Source: Auriscalpium vulgare (lineage: Eukaryota > Basidiomycota > Agaricomycetes > Russulales > Auriscalpiaceae). From it: 64,000 bases of DNA. Every line of letters starts with the position of its first letter. Position 1 is the stretch's first letter. The notes under the pieces are model-generated. The model worked only from the letters and a program-made list of their open reading frames with translations, searched no databases and was not told the DNA's origin. The stretch covers positions 310,001 through 374,000 of the forward strand of contig JAHBBC010000015.1 in assembly GCA_019915015.1 (NCBI GenBank), written 5' to 3'. Shown here in pieces: positions 11,201 to 20,445 of the stretch. The translations under genes were made by a program, and so were the position numbers.

Positions 11201-12869
11201 ACGGGGGAAGATTCCAGTTGCCGCCGGGATCCGGCGCAAGAAACGCCTCGTACTGACGCTTCAGCGTGCACGCGATGCCGATGTTAAGCTTCAGGTCGTC
11301 CGCCATCTGGTCGATGATGATGACCTCGGGGTCCTTGAGCTTCTGCGCGTAGTCGAGGCGCACGCGAAGGCTCGCCAGGGCAAGATGCGTTGGGAAGGAA
11401 ATGAGCGGAAGGAGCTCGCGCTCGAAGGATGGTAGGTTCATCTTCCTGAAGAGGTCAGCGAGGTTGACTTGGGCGTCGCGCGCGGCGCCTATGAAGTTGT
11501 GCACGGTTGTCATGAAGCCCTTCGCGAAGGTCATTTGGATGGACTCCTCCTTCAAGACGCGCTCCAGGAAGGTAGTCCCGTCGGGCGGAGGATTGTCAGA
11601 GCTGTAGCGAAGACCGAGGGGGATCTCGGTGCTGGTTCCAGGCGCGGTGACGTCCAACGTCTCGCTCCCAGTCCACTTGCGCAGCACGCCGATCTGCGCG
11701 CGCAGCGAGGTAAAGACATTTGACCAAGTGATCAACGCGTCGCGGTGTGACAGGAACTCCGGGTCCGACGCGATGGGCTTGTCGACGTGAAAGGCCTTTT
11801 GTGTGGGGTAGAGACTGTACACGATGTCGAGATGGTGAATGACCTCGTTGACCTGGTGCAGAGCGCTCGCACCTGGGTCCTCGCTGCACTCTAGGTCCTT
11901 GGCGCGAAAATGCAGCACCTCGCCGATGACAGGGTCCACCGTGCGCACGCGGCGCTCCTCCACCTTTTTACGCTCCTCCTCCTCCGTCCGCCCGCGGATC
12001 TTCGCGCGGATGCCGAGCCAGATGTTCACGTGCGCGTTGTTCTGCTCCTCGTCCGAGGTTGCGATCGCGACCGCTATGCGGGTCTTCTCGGATTTGAGAA
12101 CATCCCCGTCAAGAACGGACGCCAGCATGGTCTGCCATTCGAGGCGCTTGCGGTCCTCGAGGCTCTCTGCCTCCGCGGCTTCGATGTCGAGGACGAAAGG
12201 GTGCCGGTCGCGTCCGAGTCCGTCCGCGGCGGCGTCGAGAGCATGCCCTACGTCGTCGTCATCGCTCTCTCCTCCATTGACAAGCTGGCCAAGCCCCCTC
12301 TGTAAGAAGTGGCTGTCTGGGTCGTCCCGGGGATCCTCAGGACCAGTGCGATAGCGCCTCAGGAACTGTGAATAGATGTCCTGATATTTGGCGGAGTACT
12401 GCGGGATTGAGGACGAGGAGGACGAGGAGGATTTTTGGGTAAATGATATAGATGAATTTGGGGAGTAAGACTTTACGCGCGCTTTGAGCCTGGGAGGGAT
12501 GGAGGAGCTGGTGGATGTCGATGAGGATGCGGCAGCGAATTGCGACTGGCGCAGAGTTGACGATTCCCAGCTTTCTTCGACGTTGGGAGCGTGTTCGGTT
12601 TCTGCATGCGGGTAGAGGGTTGGAGTGTGCCGTGGCATGCAAGCCTCAGTCACACGAGCGCGGGAGGATGGCGGAGGAAGTGGAGAACGGACGCTGGGCC
12701 GCGAGGCTCGCGGGTCGCTCCGCGCCTGGACAATCTTATCAGATATGGAGTCATGTCGCGCTGCCGCGTGCTTAGCAACCGATTCATGCTCTGGGACGGC
12801 AACGCGGCGCCGCGAGTGACTCCATGGGGCTCTGAGTCTATATTGCACTGCTAGTAGTACGCATCGCAT
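8217..12869 (-). CDS. ssk2: SSK2/SSK22-type MAP kinase kinase kinase (HOG pathway)
   Basis: MAPKKK that activates the PBS2-HOG1 osmostress cascade, cytosolic. A long N-terminal exon (12869 to about 10953) has a Ser-rich disordered start, then the conserved Ssk2/MEKK4-type regulatory region. It continues through 10.75-8.96 kb (SQVRVPTRHSAPGEDRTVRKG, YGQHVMKYMDRSTLAKFN). The kinase domain has the Gly loop GAGAFGSV, catalytic Lys in MAVKEIK, HRDIKPDN (the Asn created across an intron at 8951-9003), DFG in YVDFGAAK, activation segment TGTPMYMSPEV and DVWSLGCVVLE. The C-terminal tail ends at 8217. ATG 12869 gives the longest frame; ATG 12638 (MPRHTPTLYPHAE) is a plausible alternative and would leave a GATA site at 12736 in the promoter. 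One exon join, about 10925-10952, needs an intron of only 28 nt. The frame is otherwise intact. Confidence 0.9.
10925..10952 (-). other. Candidate 28-nt intron in ssk2
   Basis: Between conserved FFVFVLK and LMVRVINYFGSQV the minus strand carries GTGGGCTCG...CGAACAAG. It is 28 nt long, starts GT, ends AG, contains an in-frame TAG if read through, and is not a multiple of three. Removing it restores the conserved protein exactly. It is either an ultrashort intron or an indel plus stop. Confidence 0.4.
12736..12744 (-). promoter_or_regulatory. Iron-GATA type site (ATCTGATAA)
   Basis: Exact match to ATCWGATAA, the published binding consensus of the fungal iron-responsive GATA repressors (Urbs1/SreA/Sre1 class), on the minus strand. 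It lies just upstream of the alternative ssk2 start at 12638, or inside the coding region if 12869 is used. Confidence 0.4.
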
Positions 12870-13191
12870 CTACTGCAGTCGCCGACTAGTATTCCGTCGG
12901 GTCTACGCACACATGGGCGATTCTCTGCACCGCCGCGCTTGTCGTTTGCGCGGAGCTCCTACACCCGCGACGGGGACCAGCGACATCCGATGCCCCGATT
13001 CCGGTGAACTCGCGAGTTCGTCGATGCCAACACGGTTCAATTCAACTTCAACTTCAACCAGACTGCCGAGATGGCGTCCGGCCTTGTTTCACGTCGCTTC
13101 GCTTTCTCAAGCTCGTGCGGGCCGAGTAAGTGCCACTGCCGCCCCGCCATTCTTCCCTCCTTCCGCCCTAACCCTCCACGGACCGCGGCGT

Positions 13192-13228
13192 TTATCAGAT
13201 AGTACCTTCCCCGAGGTATATCTGATAA
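13192..13228. promoter_or_regulatory. Inverted pair of ATCTGATAA iron-GATA sites forming a dyad
   Basis: TTATCAGAT at 13192-13200 and ATCTGATAA at 13220-13228 face each other. The symmetry extends inward (TAGTACCT against AGGTAT), giving a near-perfect inverted repeat with a short spacer. Both arms match the ATCWGATAA consensus. The arrangement could be a dimeric operator or part of a structured transcript. Confidence 0.5.
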
Positions 13229-13292
13229 CCCCCATCCACCCCCACGATCAGCCTTACTCCCGGGACGCGTCGCACAGAATTAGTAGCCCATC

Positions 13293-13301
13293 TTATCAGA
13301 T
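13293..13301 (-). promoter_or_regulatory. Iron-GATA type site (ATCTGATAA)
   Basis: Third exact ATCWGATAA match of the intergenic cluster, 65 bp from the inverted pair. Confidence 0.45.
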
Positions 13302-13992
13302 TCTATGACGCACTCAACCTTCTTCAACCTTGACTTCCTGCCGACGAGCAGCGAATGGGAGCGAGGAGGGAGCCCGCGCGTGCGAAGGTCCCGGTCGGCG
13401 GGGCACATGTGCATTCGCTTCTGCGGGGCCGCACCTCGCGGTACATGCGACAGTGACACAGTAGTGACACCCGCTCCGCAGAACTCCTGCGTACTAGTCA
13501 CCGTCCGACCGGCAGTATTGCAGCCCTTGGCAAAATCTTCACCACTGTCCGGATCTTACCCTTCCGATTCCTGGGCTGTCGTTTTCTCATCCCAGCAGCG
13601 CCGCCCTCGCCGGTGCGCGTCAGGCTCTATGCTGTTCCTGCTAATAACACTAGATGTGTGTGCTGTGAAGAGAAGGGCCCGTTTATATTTAGCACGATCA
13701 CGCGCAATCCCCGCGGTCGCCCGCCCACGGAATCCTATTCGGATGGTTCTAGAATCTGAATTCTGAATGACATATTGTAGTGGCGTCAAATTGGAACAAA
13801 CACGTATCTAGACAGGTTGCAATATTATTGCAGGCAAGCTCCGCCGCGGCGGTGTGGCTTCCGTCGGCCGATCGGAGGTCGAGTGCGCCAATTTGCAAGA
13901 GAGTTTGAGATGTTTTCTGCGTGCATGATGATCCTTACATTCGTGCAAATTTTTGTCGACACGTAGCCAAACGGACTATACCCTAAGCGACT

Positions 13993-15463
13993 CTACCTGG
14001 GCAGCTCCTGGACACCGGCCTCAGCGCCCTCTGTCTTCTCGTCAGGCGGGCCCTCTACGCGCACCTCACGACGCTCGCGTCGCCGTGCGCCAGCCGCGCT
14101 CTCCTTGCCAAGGAGCGTCGTGCGACCCTCACGGAACTTGATCACGATGAGCGTGACAATGACAGCGAGCCAATAGAACACGTATGAGAGCACAGAGCCG
14201 ACTGCAAGCGGGATTTCGGTCAGTTTCGGGAGGAGGGGACGGGGGACGGGGAGGACGTACGAGTGGCGCTGTTCGTCCAACCGAAGATGGCGCCGAAAAT
14301 CTGCCATCCGCCGCTGTCGAAATTGTTCTCGGGGTTGCAGCAGTCGAGATGCCACACGTTTCCGCGCACGTCGAACGAGCCGGGGCCGTCCCCGCCAGAG
14401 TCGTCGACGTCACCGCCGAGCCTGTGGCGCATTAGCAAGACCGCAGCGCGCAGCCAGCGGGCAGAACGCACAGGTGGTTAAACGCGTTCTCCTGGAATGC
14501 CCAGACAGCCTTGCTGAACAGCCCGGCGCCGATGAGCAGGAGGAAGTTCGTCATGATGATGAGGAACACGGTAAGCGCTGTGCGGGACGCGACCGATCAG
14601 CTTGCGGCAGAATGGGTTGTTTCGCTGGGCGACACGTACTGGACCGGCTCGCGAATGCGTAAATCACAAAGCCGCAGACAAGGCCCGCGATGATGCCCAC
14701 AATGGCAGCAATTGGGATGGACTCGGCGTTCTGGCCAAGCGACACGCCGCCGACGAAGACAATGGCCTCGATACCCTCGCGCAGGACGGTGATCAGCGGG
14801 AGGATGAAGAGCACCCACTGGCCCGTGCGCGTGCGCGAGTCTACGTGCTTGCCCTCGAACGCGTGAGCGAGCTTGACGCGCCACTTGATCTTCGCGCGGT
14901 CCATCTTGAGCATGGTGATGCCCATGACGAAGATGATGATGGACGCGATGAGGTAGAATGATCCTAGACGTGCGTGTTAAGGTCATCGAGGTCGAGGATG
15001 AGGACGAATGAGCGCGAGATAACTGACCTTCCCAGATTTCCTCGGACTTTTGCCAGAGGTTGGACGCCTGGGTGAACCAGATGGCAATGAACACGGCGCC
15101 TATGATGGCGGCGATGAGAAAGCCCGTCGCAGAGCCAAGGAAAATCTGGGCCGCAAGCCGTCAGCATCCACTCTGCGCGCGCAAGTCATGGGCGCCGACC
15201 TGGATGCGCATCTTGCGCACGAGCCGCCGCTTGGTCATCTGGTCGTCGACGTACTCCTCCGCGGACGCCTCGTTGCTGGATGTCTTTTCACCCTTGTCAT
15301 CGGTCGTCGTGACTTGCGTGGTTGATGGGCCAGTCAGCTCCTGGTGGTGGGTGTCGACGAGCTGCTCGACGAGACCCAGGAGGACGGAGATGATGATGGC
15401 GGCCTCGAGGGTCTCGCGGAAGACGATGAAGAAGATGGGGACGGAGAAGAGGTTCCTAGCCAT
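13993..15463 (-). CDS. ftr1: High-affinity iron permease FTR1
   Basis: Plasma-membrane Fe(III) permease that works as a complex with the Fet3 ferroxidase. ATG 15463 opens MARNLFSVPIFFIVFRETLEAAIIISVLLG, containing the first REXLE iron motif (RETLE) in TM1. Exon 2 (GSATGFLIAAIIGAVFIAIW) and exon 3 (YLIASIIIFVMGITMLKMDRAKIKW...VLREGIEAIVFVGGVSLG) follow, the latter bearing the second motif, REGIE. Then TVFLIIMTNFLLLIGAGLFSKAVWAFQENAFNHL, a loop with GNVWHLDCCNPENNFDSGGWQIFGAIFGW, and the last helix VGSVLSYVFYWLAVIVTLIVIKFREG with a charged cytosolic tail ending at 13993. All exon joins close in frame. It is divergent from fet3 with a 654-bp shared upstream region containing iron-GATA sites. Confidence 0.95.
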
Positions 15464-15880
15464 TGGGGGGAGACTGGCGGGAGGGGAAGGCGCGCGAGGG
15501 GGGCCTGGGTGCGCGGTTGCCGGCTCGGACGTATAAAAGCATGCTCGGGGAGGAAGAGGGACATAAAATTCGTCAAAGGTACGGCGCTCCGTGATCTAAT
15601 CAGACAACGCTTTCGGGGTCCAGTCTGATCTGATTAGATTACGTGCCAAGCGGCTCGGCAGATGTGCGACCCGCGCGGGAGAAAAGTCTGCGTCGACTGG
15701 GCGCGCAATATCTGGAAGCGTCGAAGCCCGCGGGGGACAGACGGCTATGTCGGTTGAGTGTATTGTTGAGTGTATTTCCTCCCACCGGCTGCCGCTCAGC
15801 TGTCCTTCCTGCCCAAGTGCCTGCGGGCAGCGCACAGACGTGGGAGCCCAGACCGCCGAACGAGGCGACCGGACGTCGTA

Positions 15881-15889
15881 ATCTGATAA
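15881..15889 (+). promoter_or_regulatory. Iron-GATA type site (ATCTGATAA) in the ftr1/fet3 promoter
   Basis: Exact ATCWGATAA consensus, 229 bp upstream of the fet3 start. Confidence 0.6.
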
Positions 15890-15928
15890 CGACAGCGCAA
15901 CCCCCGGCTCCCGATCATCACGCGTCGC

Positions 15929-15937
15929 TTATCAGAT
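15929..15937 (-). promoter_or_regulatory. Iron-GATA type site (ATCTGATAA) in the ftr1/fet3 promoter
   Basis: Exact consensus on the minus strand, 39 bp from the site at 15881, again as an opposed pair like the 13.2-kb cluster. Confidence 0.6.
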
Positions 15938-16117
15938 AGCCACATGTCCTCCTGATTTTCGGTCCACGGGCAGTCCCCCGTACTCCCCTCCCTGCCTTTC
16001 TCTCAAAAATGCCGCGTTCACTCCCTCAAAAACCCCCCCTCCAGCCCCAGCGTCGCCCGGTCCTTCCCCCGTCCTTTCCCCGTCCTCCAAGCGCGTCACC
16101 CCAACGCCACGCGCACC

Positions 16118-18522
16118 ATGTGGACTAGCCCCCTCCCCCTCGTTCTCGCCCTCGCCGCCGCGTCGCCAGCCCTTGCCGGCGTCAAGGAGGTATGGTGGAA
16201 CATCACCTACGTTCAGAATGTCAACCCCGACGGTCTCTTTGACCGTCGCGCCATAGGCGTGAACGGGACGTGGCCGTGAGCTTTTTCTTCCGTCACCGTC
16301 GTGCGCGCGGTTTACAATAGCACTGTAATACTGACATGCGTTTCTAGGCCTCCACCCATCGAGATTAGCACAAATGATTCCCTGCTGGTGCATGCGACCA
16401 ATTCTCTAACGAGCCCGACGTCCCTTCACCACCATGGCATGTTCTTCAACTCGACTCCGTGGTACGACGGTGCTGTCGGCGTTACCGAGTGGTATGTTGC
16501 GGTTGTCTTTTACGCGAGAAATGGCGCTCCGCATGCATTCGCGTCGTCGAGAACAGCATTTGACTTTCTACGTGTCACAGCGGGATCCCTCCCGGCGCCA
16601 CATACGACTATGTTGTGCCCATCAATTCCTCCGGACAATGGGGAACATACTGGGTCCACGCCCATGCTTCTGTTCGTCTTCAAGAATTTTTTGTTTCGGT
16701 CTCGGCCGCTGACCTTCGGTTCTACACAGGGTCAGTATGTCGACGGCCTGCGCGCCCCGGTCGTCATCCACCCGCCAAAGGAGGTCCACCAATATGACGA
16801 AGAGTTCACCATCGTCCTCAGTGACTGGTACCATGCCGAGCACGCCCCTCTCCTCAAGAAGTTCATCAGCATCTCCAACCCCGGTGGCGCAGAGCCCGTG
16901 CCAGGTAAACGCCACATTTGTCGTGCTGTCATCCGTCTTCTCAATATATTGGCATCGGCAGACTCTGCCCTGATTTACTTCAGCCAGAACGGCACATACT
17001 TGCCTCCGACAAGCGGGTCGAGCCCTGCGCCTGTCACATCCGCCGTCGGCTTCAACGAGAACGCAACCCTGCCGTTCCAGCCGGGCAAGACGTACCGCCT
17101 GCGAATCGTCAACACGAGCGCGTTTTCCGCTTTCTTCTTCTATATCGACGGACACGACATGCGTATCATCGAGGCGGACGGGGTAGGCGTCTCAATTCGT
17201 AGCCGGTGAGCGGCGGCTGATATGCTTGCCGCACAGACGGACGTCGAGGAATACCCTATCGACCTGCTAACAGTAACAGTCGCGCAGCGCTACTCTGTGC
17301 TCGTTACCGCGCGCAACGACACAAGTGCCAACTGGGCCATCCACGCGAACTTCGATACGGACATGTTCGACACGATCCCCGACGCCCTTCAACCCAGTCA
17401 GTCCCCCTCCCTGCCCCGCTACGCTACCGCTAACCGTTCCCTCTTGCAGATATCACCTCATCCATCACTTACTCCCCCGACGCCCCGAACACCGACCTCG
17501 GCTTCATCGATGCGTACCATGATGTGCCCGACCTTGACCTCGTTCCCGTGGTCGTCGAGGCGATGCCGACCGCGCAGCGCACCGTCGAGCTCGAGGTGCT
17601 CTTCGACACCATGCAGGACGGCACGAACCGCGCGATGTTCAACCAGATCACGTACAACACGCCGATTGTGCCGCCTGTCCTCAGCGCGCTCACGCTTGGC
17701 GAGAACTCTACGGCCCAGGTGGCATACGGCGACACGAGCTTCGTCCTCGATCATCTGCAAGTCTTCGATATTGTGCTGAAGAACGGAGACGCGGGCAAGC
17801 ATCCGTTGTAAGTGTGCCACATTCGCGTAAGAGCCGGATGGGTGCTGATGCGTATATGGGCAGCCACTTGCACGGTCACAAAATGCAGCTAGTTGGTCGG
17901 TCGCAGGACTACACTTCTGACGACCCCGCGCTCAATCCGCCGATCGTCGAGGGCCAGCTAAACCCCATGCGACGCGACACTGTTCAAGTGCCCTCCATGA
18001 ACTCCGTCACGCTGCGCGTCGTTGCAGACAACCCTGGCACCTGGTTGTTCCATTGTAAGCCCCTATCGCCCGCTCCACGTACTTCGATCATGTCATAATT
18101 CTGTCCTTGTAGGCCACATCGAATGGCATCTGCAAGCTGGCCTCGCCGTCACCTTCATCGAAGCGCCCATTGAGCTCAATGACCGCGCACAGCACGTCCT
18201 CGGGCCCCCCGCGGAGCTCGTCAACCAGTGCGCTGCGCTCGGCATCCCCACTTCCGGCAACGCAGCGGGCCACGCGTCGATCACGGACCTCAGCGGGCTG
18301 CCGGTGGGTCCGTTCCAGCAGAACAACGGGTGGCACGCGAAGGGCATCTGGGCGATGTTCGGCTGCGTGCTGACCGCAACGCTGGGCATGATCTCGGTCG
18401 TCTGGTACGCGCTGGGCGGCGAGCTCACGGAGGAGGAGATGGAGCACGAGGCGCGGGAGAGCCATGCGAAGAAGCTCAAGCGCGGGAAGTTCTTTGGGCT
18501 GATCAAGAAGAAGGAGGATTAG
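16118..18522 (+). CDS. fet3: Multicopper ferroxidase FET3
   Basis: Membrane-anchored multicopper oxidase that converts Fe(II) to Fe(III) for import by FTR1. ATG 16118 in a good context (GCACCATGT) opens a signal peptide (MWTSPLPLVLALAAASPALAG), then VKEVWWNITYVQNVNPDG. Copper ligands are visible in four blocks: HHHGMF near the N-terminus, WVHAHAS, HLHGHKMQLV after the intron near 17815, and the HIEWHLQAGLAV block entered from WLFH across an intron near 18053-18112. A TM helix (IWAMFGCVLTATLGMISVVWYAL) and a short Lys-rich cytosolic tail end at 18522. Several introns interrupt it, and all joins examined close in frame. Orientation and shared promoter with ftr1 match the usual fungal iron-uptake pair. 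Confidence 0.95.
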
Positions 18523-18806
18523 GTTGCGCAACCCGCGTAGCGAGCAACTGAGATTGGTTCATAATACATGTGCTTTGTGTCGTGCACGAAAAGTTATGCT
18601 CTTACTGTAAACTCATGCCATTGCAAGATCGGTCGTGTAGATTTTGATCTTATCTAATCAGACGGCTGGAAAGTTGATCTTATTGACTTTGACTTCAACG
18701 CTCGTCGAGTCACCTCCTTCTCCCACTTTTCACTGCGGCGGACGTCTTGCTTTTACAGGTGACTGTGCAACTCTGTAGTGCATTGTATTGCGCCTCCCTG
18801 GTAAAC
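18523..18806. other. Intergenic between fet3 and the histidinol-phosphate aminotransferase gene
   Basis: Short tandem gap. It has a TTATCTAATCAGAC word near 18650 that resembles but does not match the ATCWGATAA sites; otherwise nothing is evident. Confidence 0.5.
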
Positions 18807-20156
18807 ATGCCGATCCTGGGTCTTTCACCGGCGTGGAAGTCCACCCACCCACCGCACTTTGACATCGAGCGCGTCATCCGCTCAAACATCCTCGCGCTGC
18901 AACCGTACCGCGCCGCACGAGATGACTACTCGTCCGGGATCCTTCTGGACGCGAACGAGAATTCGCTCGGGCACTCCATTGCATCCTCACAACTCCCATC
19001 CTCGGCAGACCTGGACCCGATCCTCAAGGAGGATCTTCACCGCTACCCCGACCCATCCCAGCCGCAGATCAAACAACGCATAGCGGATCTGCGCGGCCTG
19101 CCCTCGACGGACTATGTCTTTCTCGGCGTGGGCTCGGACGAAGTGATCGACCTGCTCATGCGCGTGTGTGTCGCGCCCGGCGCGCAGGGCGAGAAGATTC
19201 TGACGACACCGCCGACGTACGGGATGTATGCGGTGTGCGCGCAGGTGAACGATGTCGGGATCGTGAAGGTAGATCTGGAGCTGGGTGGGGAGCATGGCGA
19301 GGGGAAAGAGCGCGGGAGATTCAGCGTCAGAGTAGACGAGGTGCGGGTTTTTCCTGCTCATTTGCAGTCAGACTAATCTGTGCATCAGGTAAAGCGGGCG
19401 GTCGATGCAGATCCGTCGATAAAGCTCCTCTTCCTATGCTCGCCCGGGAACCCCACGGGCACGCTCATTTCCCTTGCGTCAATACGCGCCATCCTTGATT
19501 ACGAGCCATTCAAGGGAATCGTAATTGTGGACGAGGCATACATCGACTTTTCGGAGCCAGGCAGCAGCGCTGTGTCTCTCATATCCGAGTACGCCAACCT
19601 CTGTGTGATGCAAACCCTGAGCAAGAGTTATGGGCTTGCCGCGATCCGGTAAGCATCCACAAGTGCCTCTTTCTTTCGCGAATCCGAACGATGATTTTGC
19701 AGGCTAGGTATCGCACTCGCACAACCTCCACTTATCCAGATCCTCACAAACACCAAAGCTCCGTACAACATCTCCACCCCCACGGCCTCCCTCGCCCTGC
19801 GTGCCCTCTCACCCGAATCCTCGCAAATTATGCACGCCAACATCGCCAAGCTTAGAGAGCAGGGCGGTTCCCTGCGAACCGCGCTGCAAGCGCTCGCTCC
19901 GCTTGGAGTGGGCAAAGAGATCGGCAGCGGCGACGCGAATTTCCTGCTTGTGCCGATACTGGCGCGAGAGGGGAACCAGCCAGACAACGGGCGTGCGGTG
20001 AAGGTGTACAAGGCGCTCGCGGAGGAGGAGGGTGTAGTCGTGAGGTTCAGGGGAGGCGAGAAGGGGTGCACCGGCTGCCTGCGAATTACGGTCGGCACGA
20101 AGGAGGAAAATGCGGTTTTGTTGGAGAAGTTGAGGAAGGTCCTGCAGATAACCTGA
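18807..20156 (+). CDS. HIS5: Histidinol-phosphate aminotransferase
   Basis: PLP-dependent class I/II aminotransferase of histidine biosynthesis, converting imidazole-acetol phosphate and glutamate to histidinol phosphate. The start is the internal ATG of MPILGLSPAWKS. Visible family blocks are LDANENSLG, HRYPDPSQPQIKQRIADL, VFLGVGSDEVIDLLMR, TTPPTYGMYAV, FLCSPGNPTGTLI, IVDEAYIDFSE and the lysine block MQTLSKSYGLAAIR (Schiff-base Lys in LSKS). Then come APYNISTPTASLALRAL and a C-terminal VVVRFRGGEKGCTGCLRITVGT that holds the phosphate-binding Arg. Introns lie near 19341-19388 and 19650-19702. The frame is intact and the length is normal for the family. Confidence 0.93.
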
Positions 20157-20445
20157 GAGCCTCTGTGTAATTCTCTGTATACGCAGTGCTACACAATATC
20201 TGGGAAAATATGAAGGAAGGATATACTTACCTTCTGATGGCCCGATGGCCAGATGCTCACTTCGCTATAGCCGGACGGGCCGCCACCCCGTCCCCGAGCG
20301 ACTCGTGCCTGTGCCCCCTTGTGACCAGAATGTGGCCAGCTTTTTATCACGTCTTCTCAATTGGCTTGATCCGATTTTTTTCGATCGTGACTGCGGGCGG
20401 CGACAGGAAATTCTTCTTACCCCAGTCCGTCATCGTCGAACCACC
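20157..20445. other. Intergenic, promoter of the beta-mannosidase gene
   Basis: Two tandem plus-strand genes are separated by under 300 bp. No motif beyond general promoter sequence was recognised. Confidence 0.4.

Larger units (their letters stand above)
12870..13992. other. Intergenic between ssk2 and ftr1, with three iron-GATA sites
   Basis: Upstream of ssk2 and downstream of ftr1 (both minus strand). Plus-strand frames at 12913-13308 and 13305-13766 have no domain, no splice partner and a compositional look of chance frames, so I do not call them. What stands out is a cluster of exact ATCWGATAA sites at 13192-13301. Confidence 0.5.
15464..16117. promoter_or_regulatory. Divergent ftr1-fet3 promoter
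   Basis: This 654-bp interval separates the two start codons. It contains exact ATCWGATAA sites at 15881-15889 and 15929-15937, a near match (ATCTGATTA, 15628-15636) and a related CTAATCAGAC word near 15597. A TATAAAA on the plus strand near 15535 sits too far from the fet3 start to be its obvious TATA. Iron-repressed co-expression of both genes is the natural inference. Confidence 0.7.

Noticed and set aside
13305..13766. 153-codon plus-strand frame between ssk2 and ftr1
   Set aside because: No family features; the long basic/Ser composition is typical of GC-rich chance frames.
15531..15539. TATAAAA as the ftr1 TATA box
   Set aside because: It reads TATAAAA only on the plus strand, whereas ftr1 is on the minus strand, and it is nearly 590 bp from the fet3 start.
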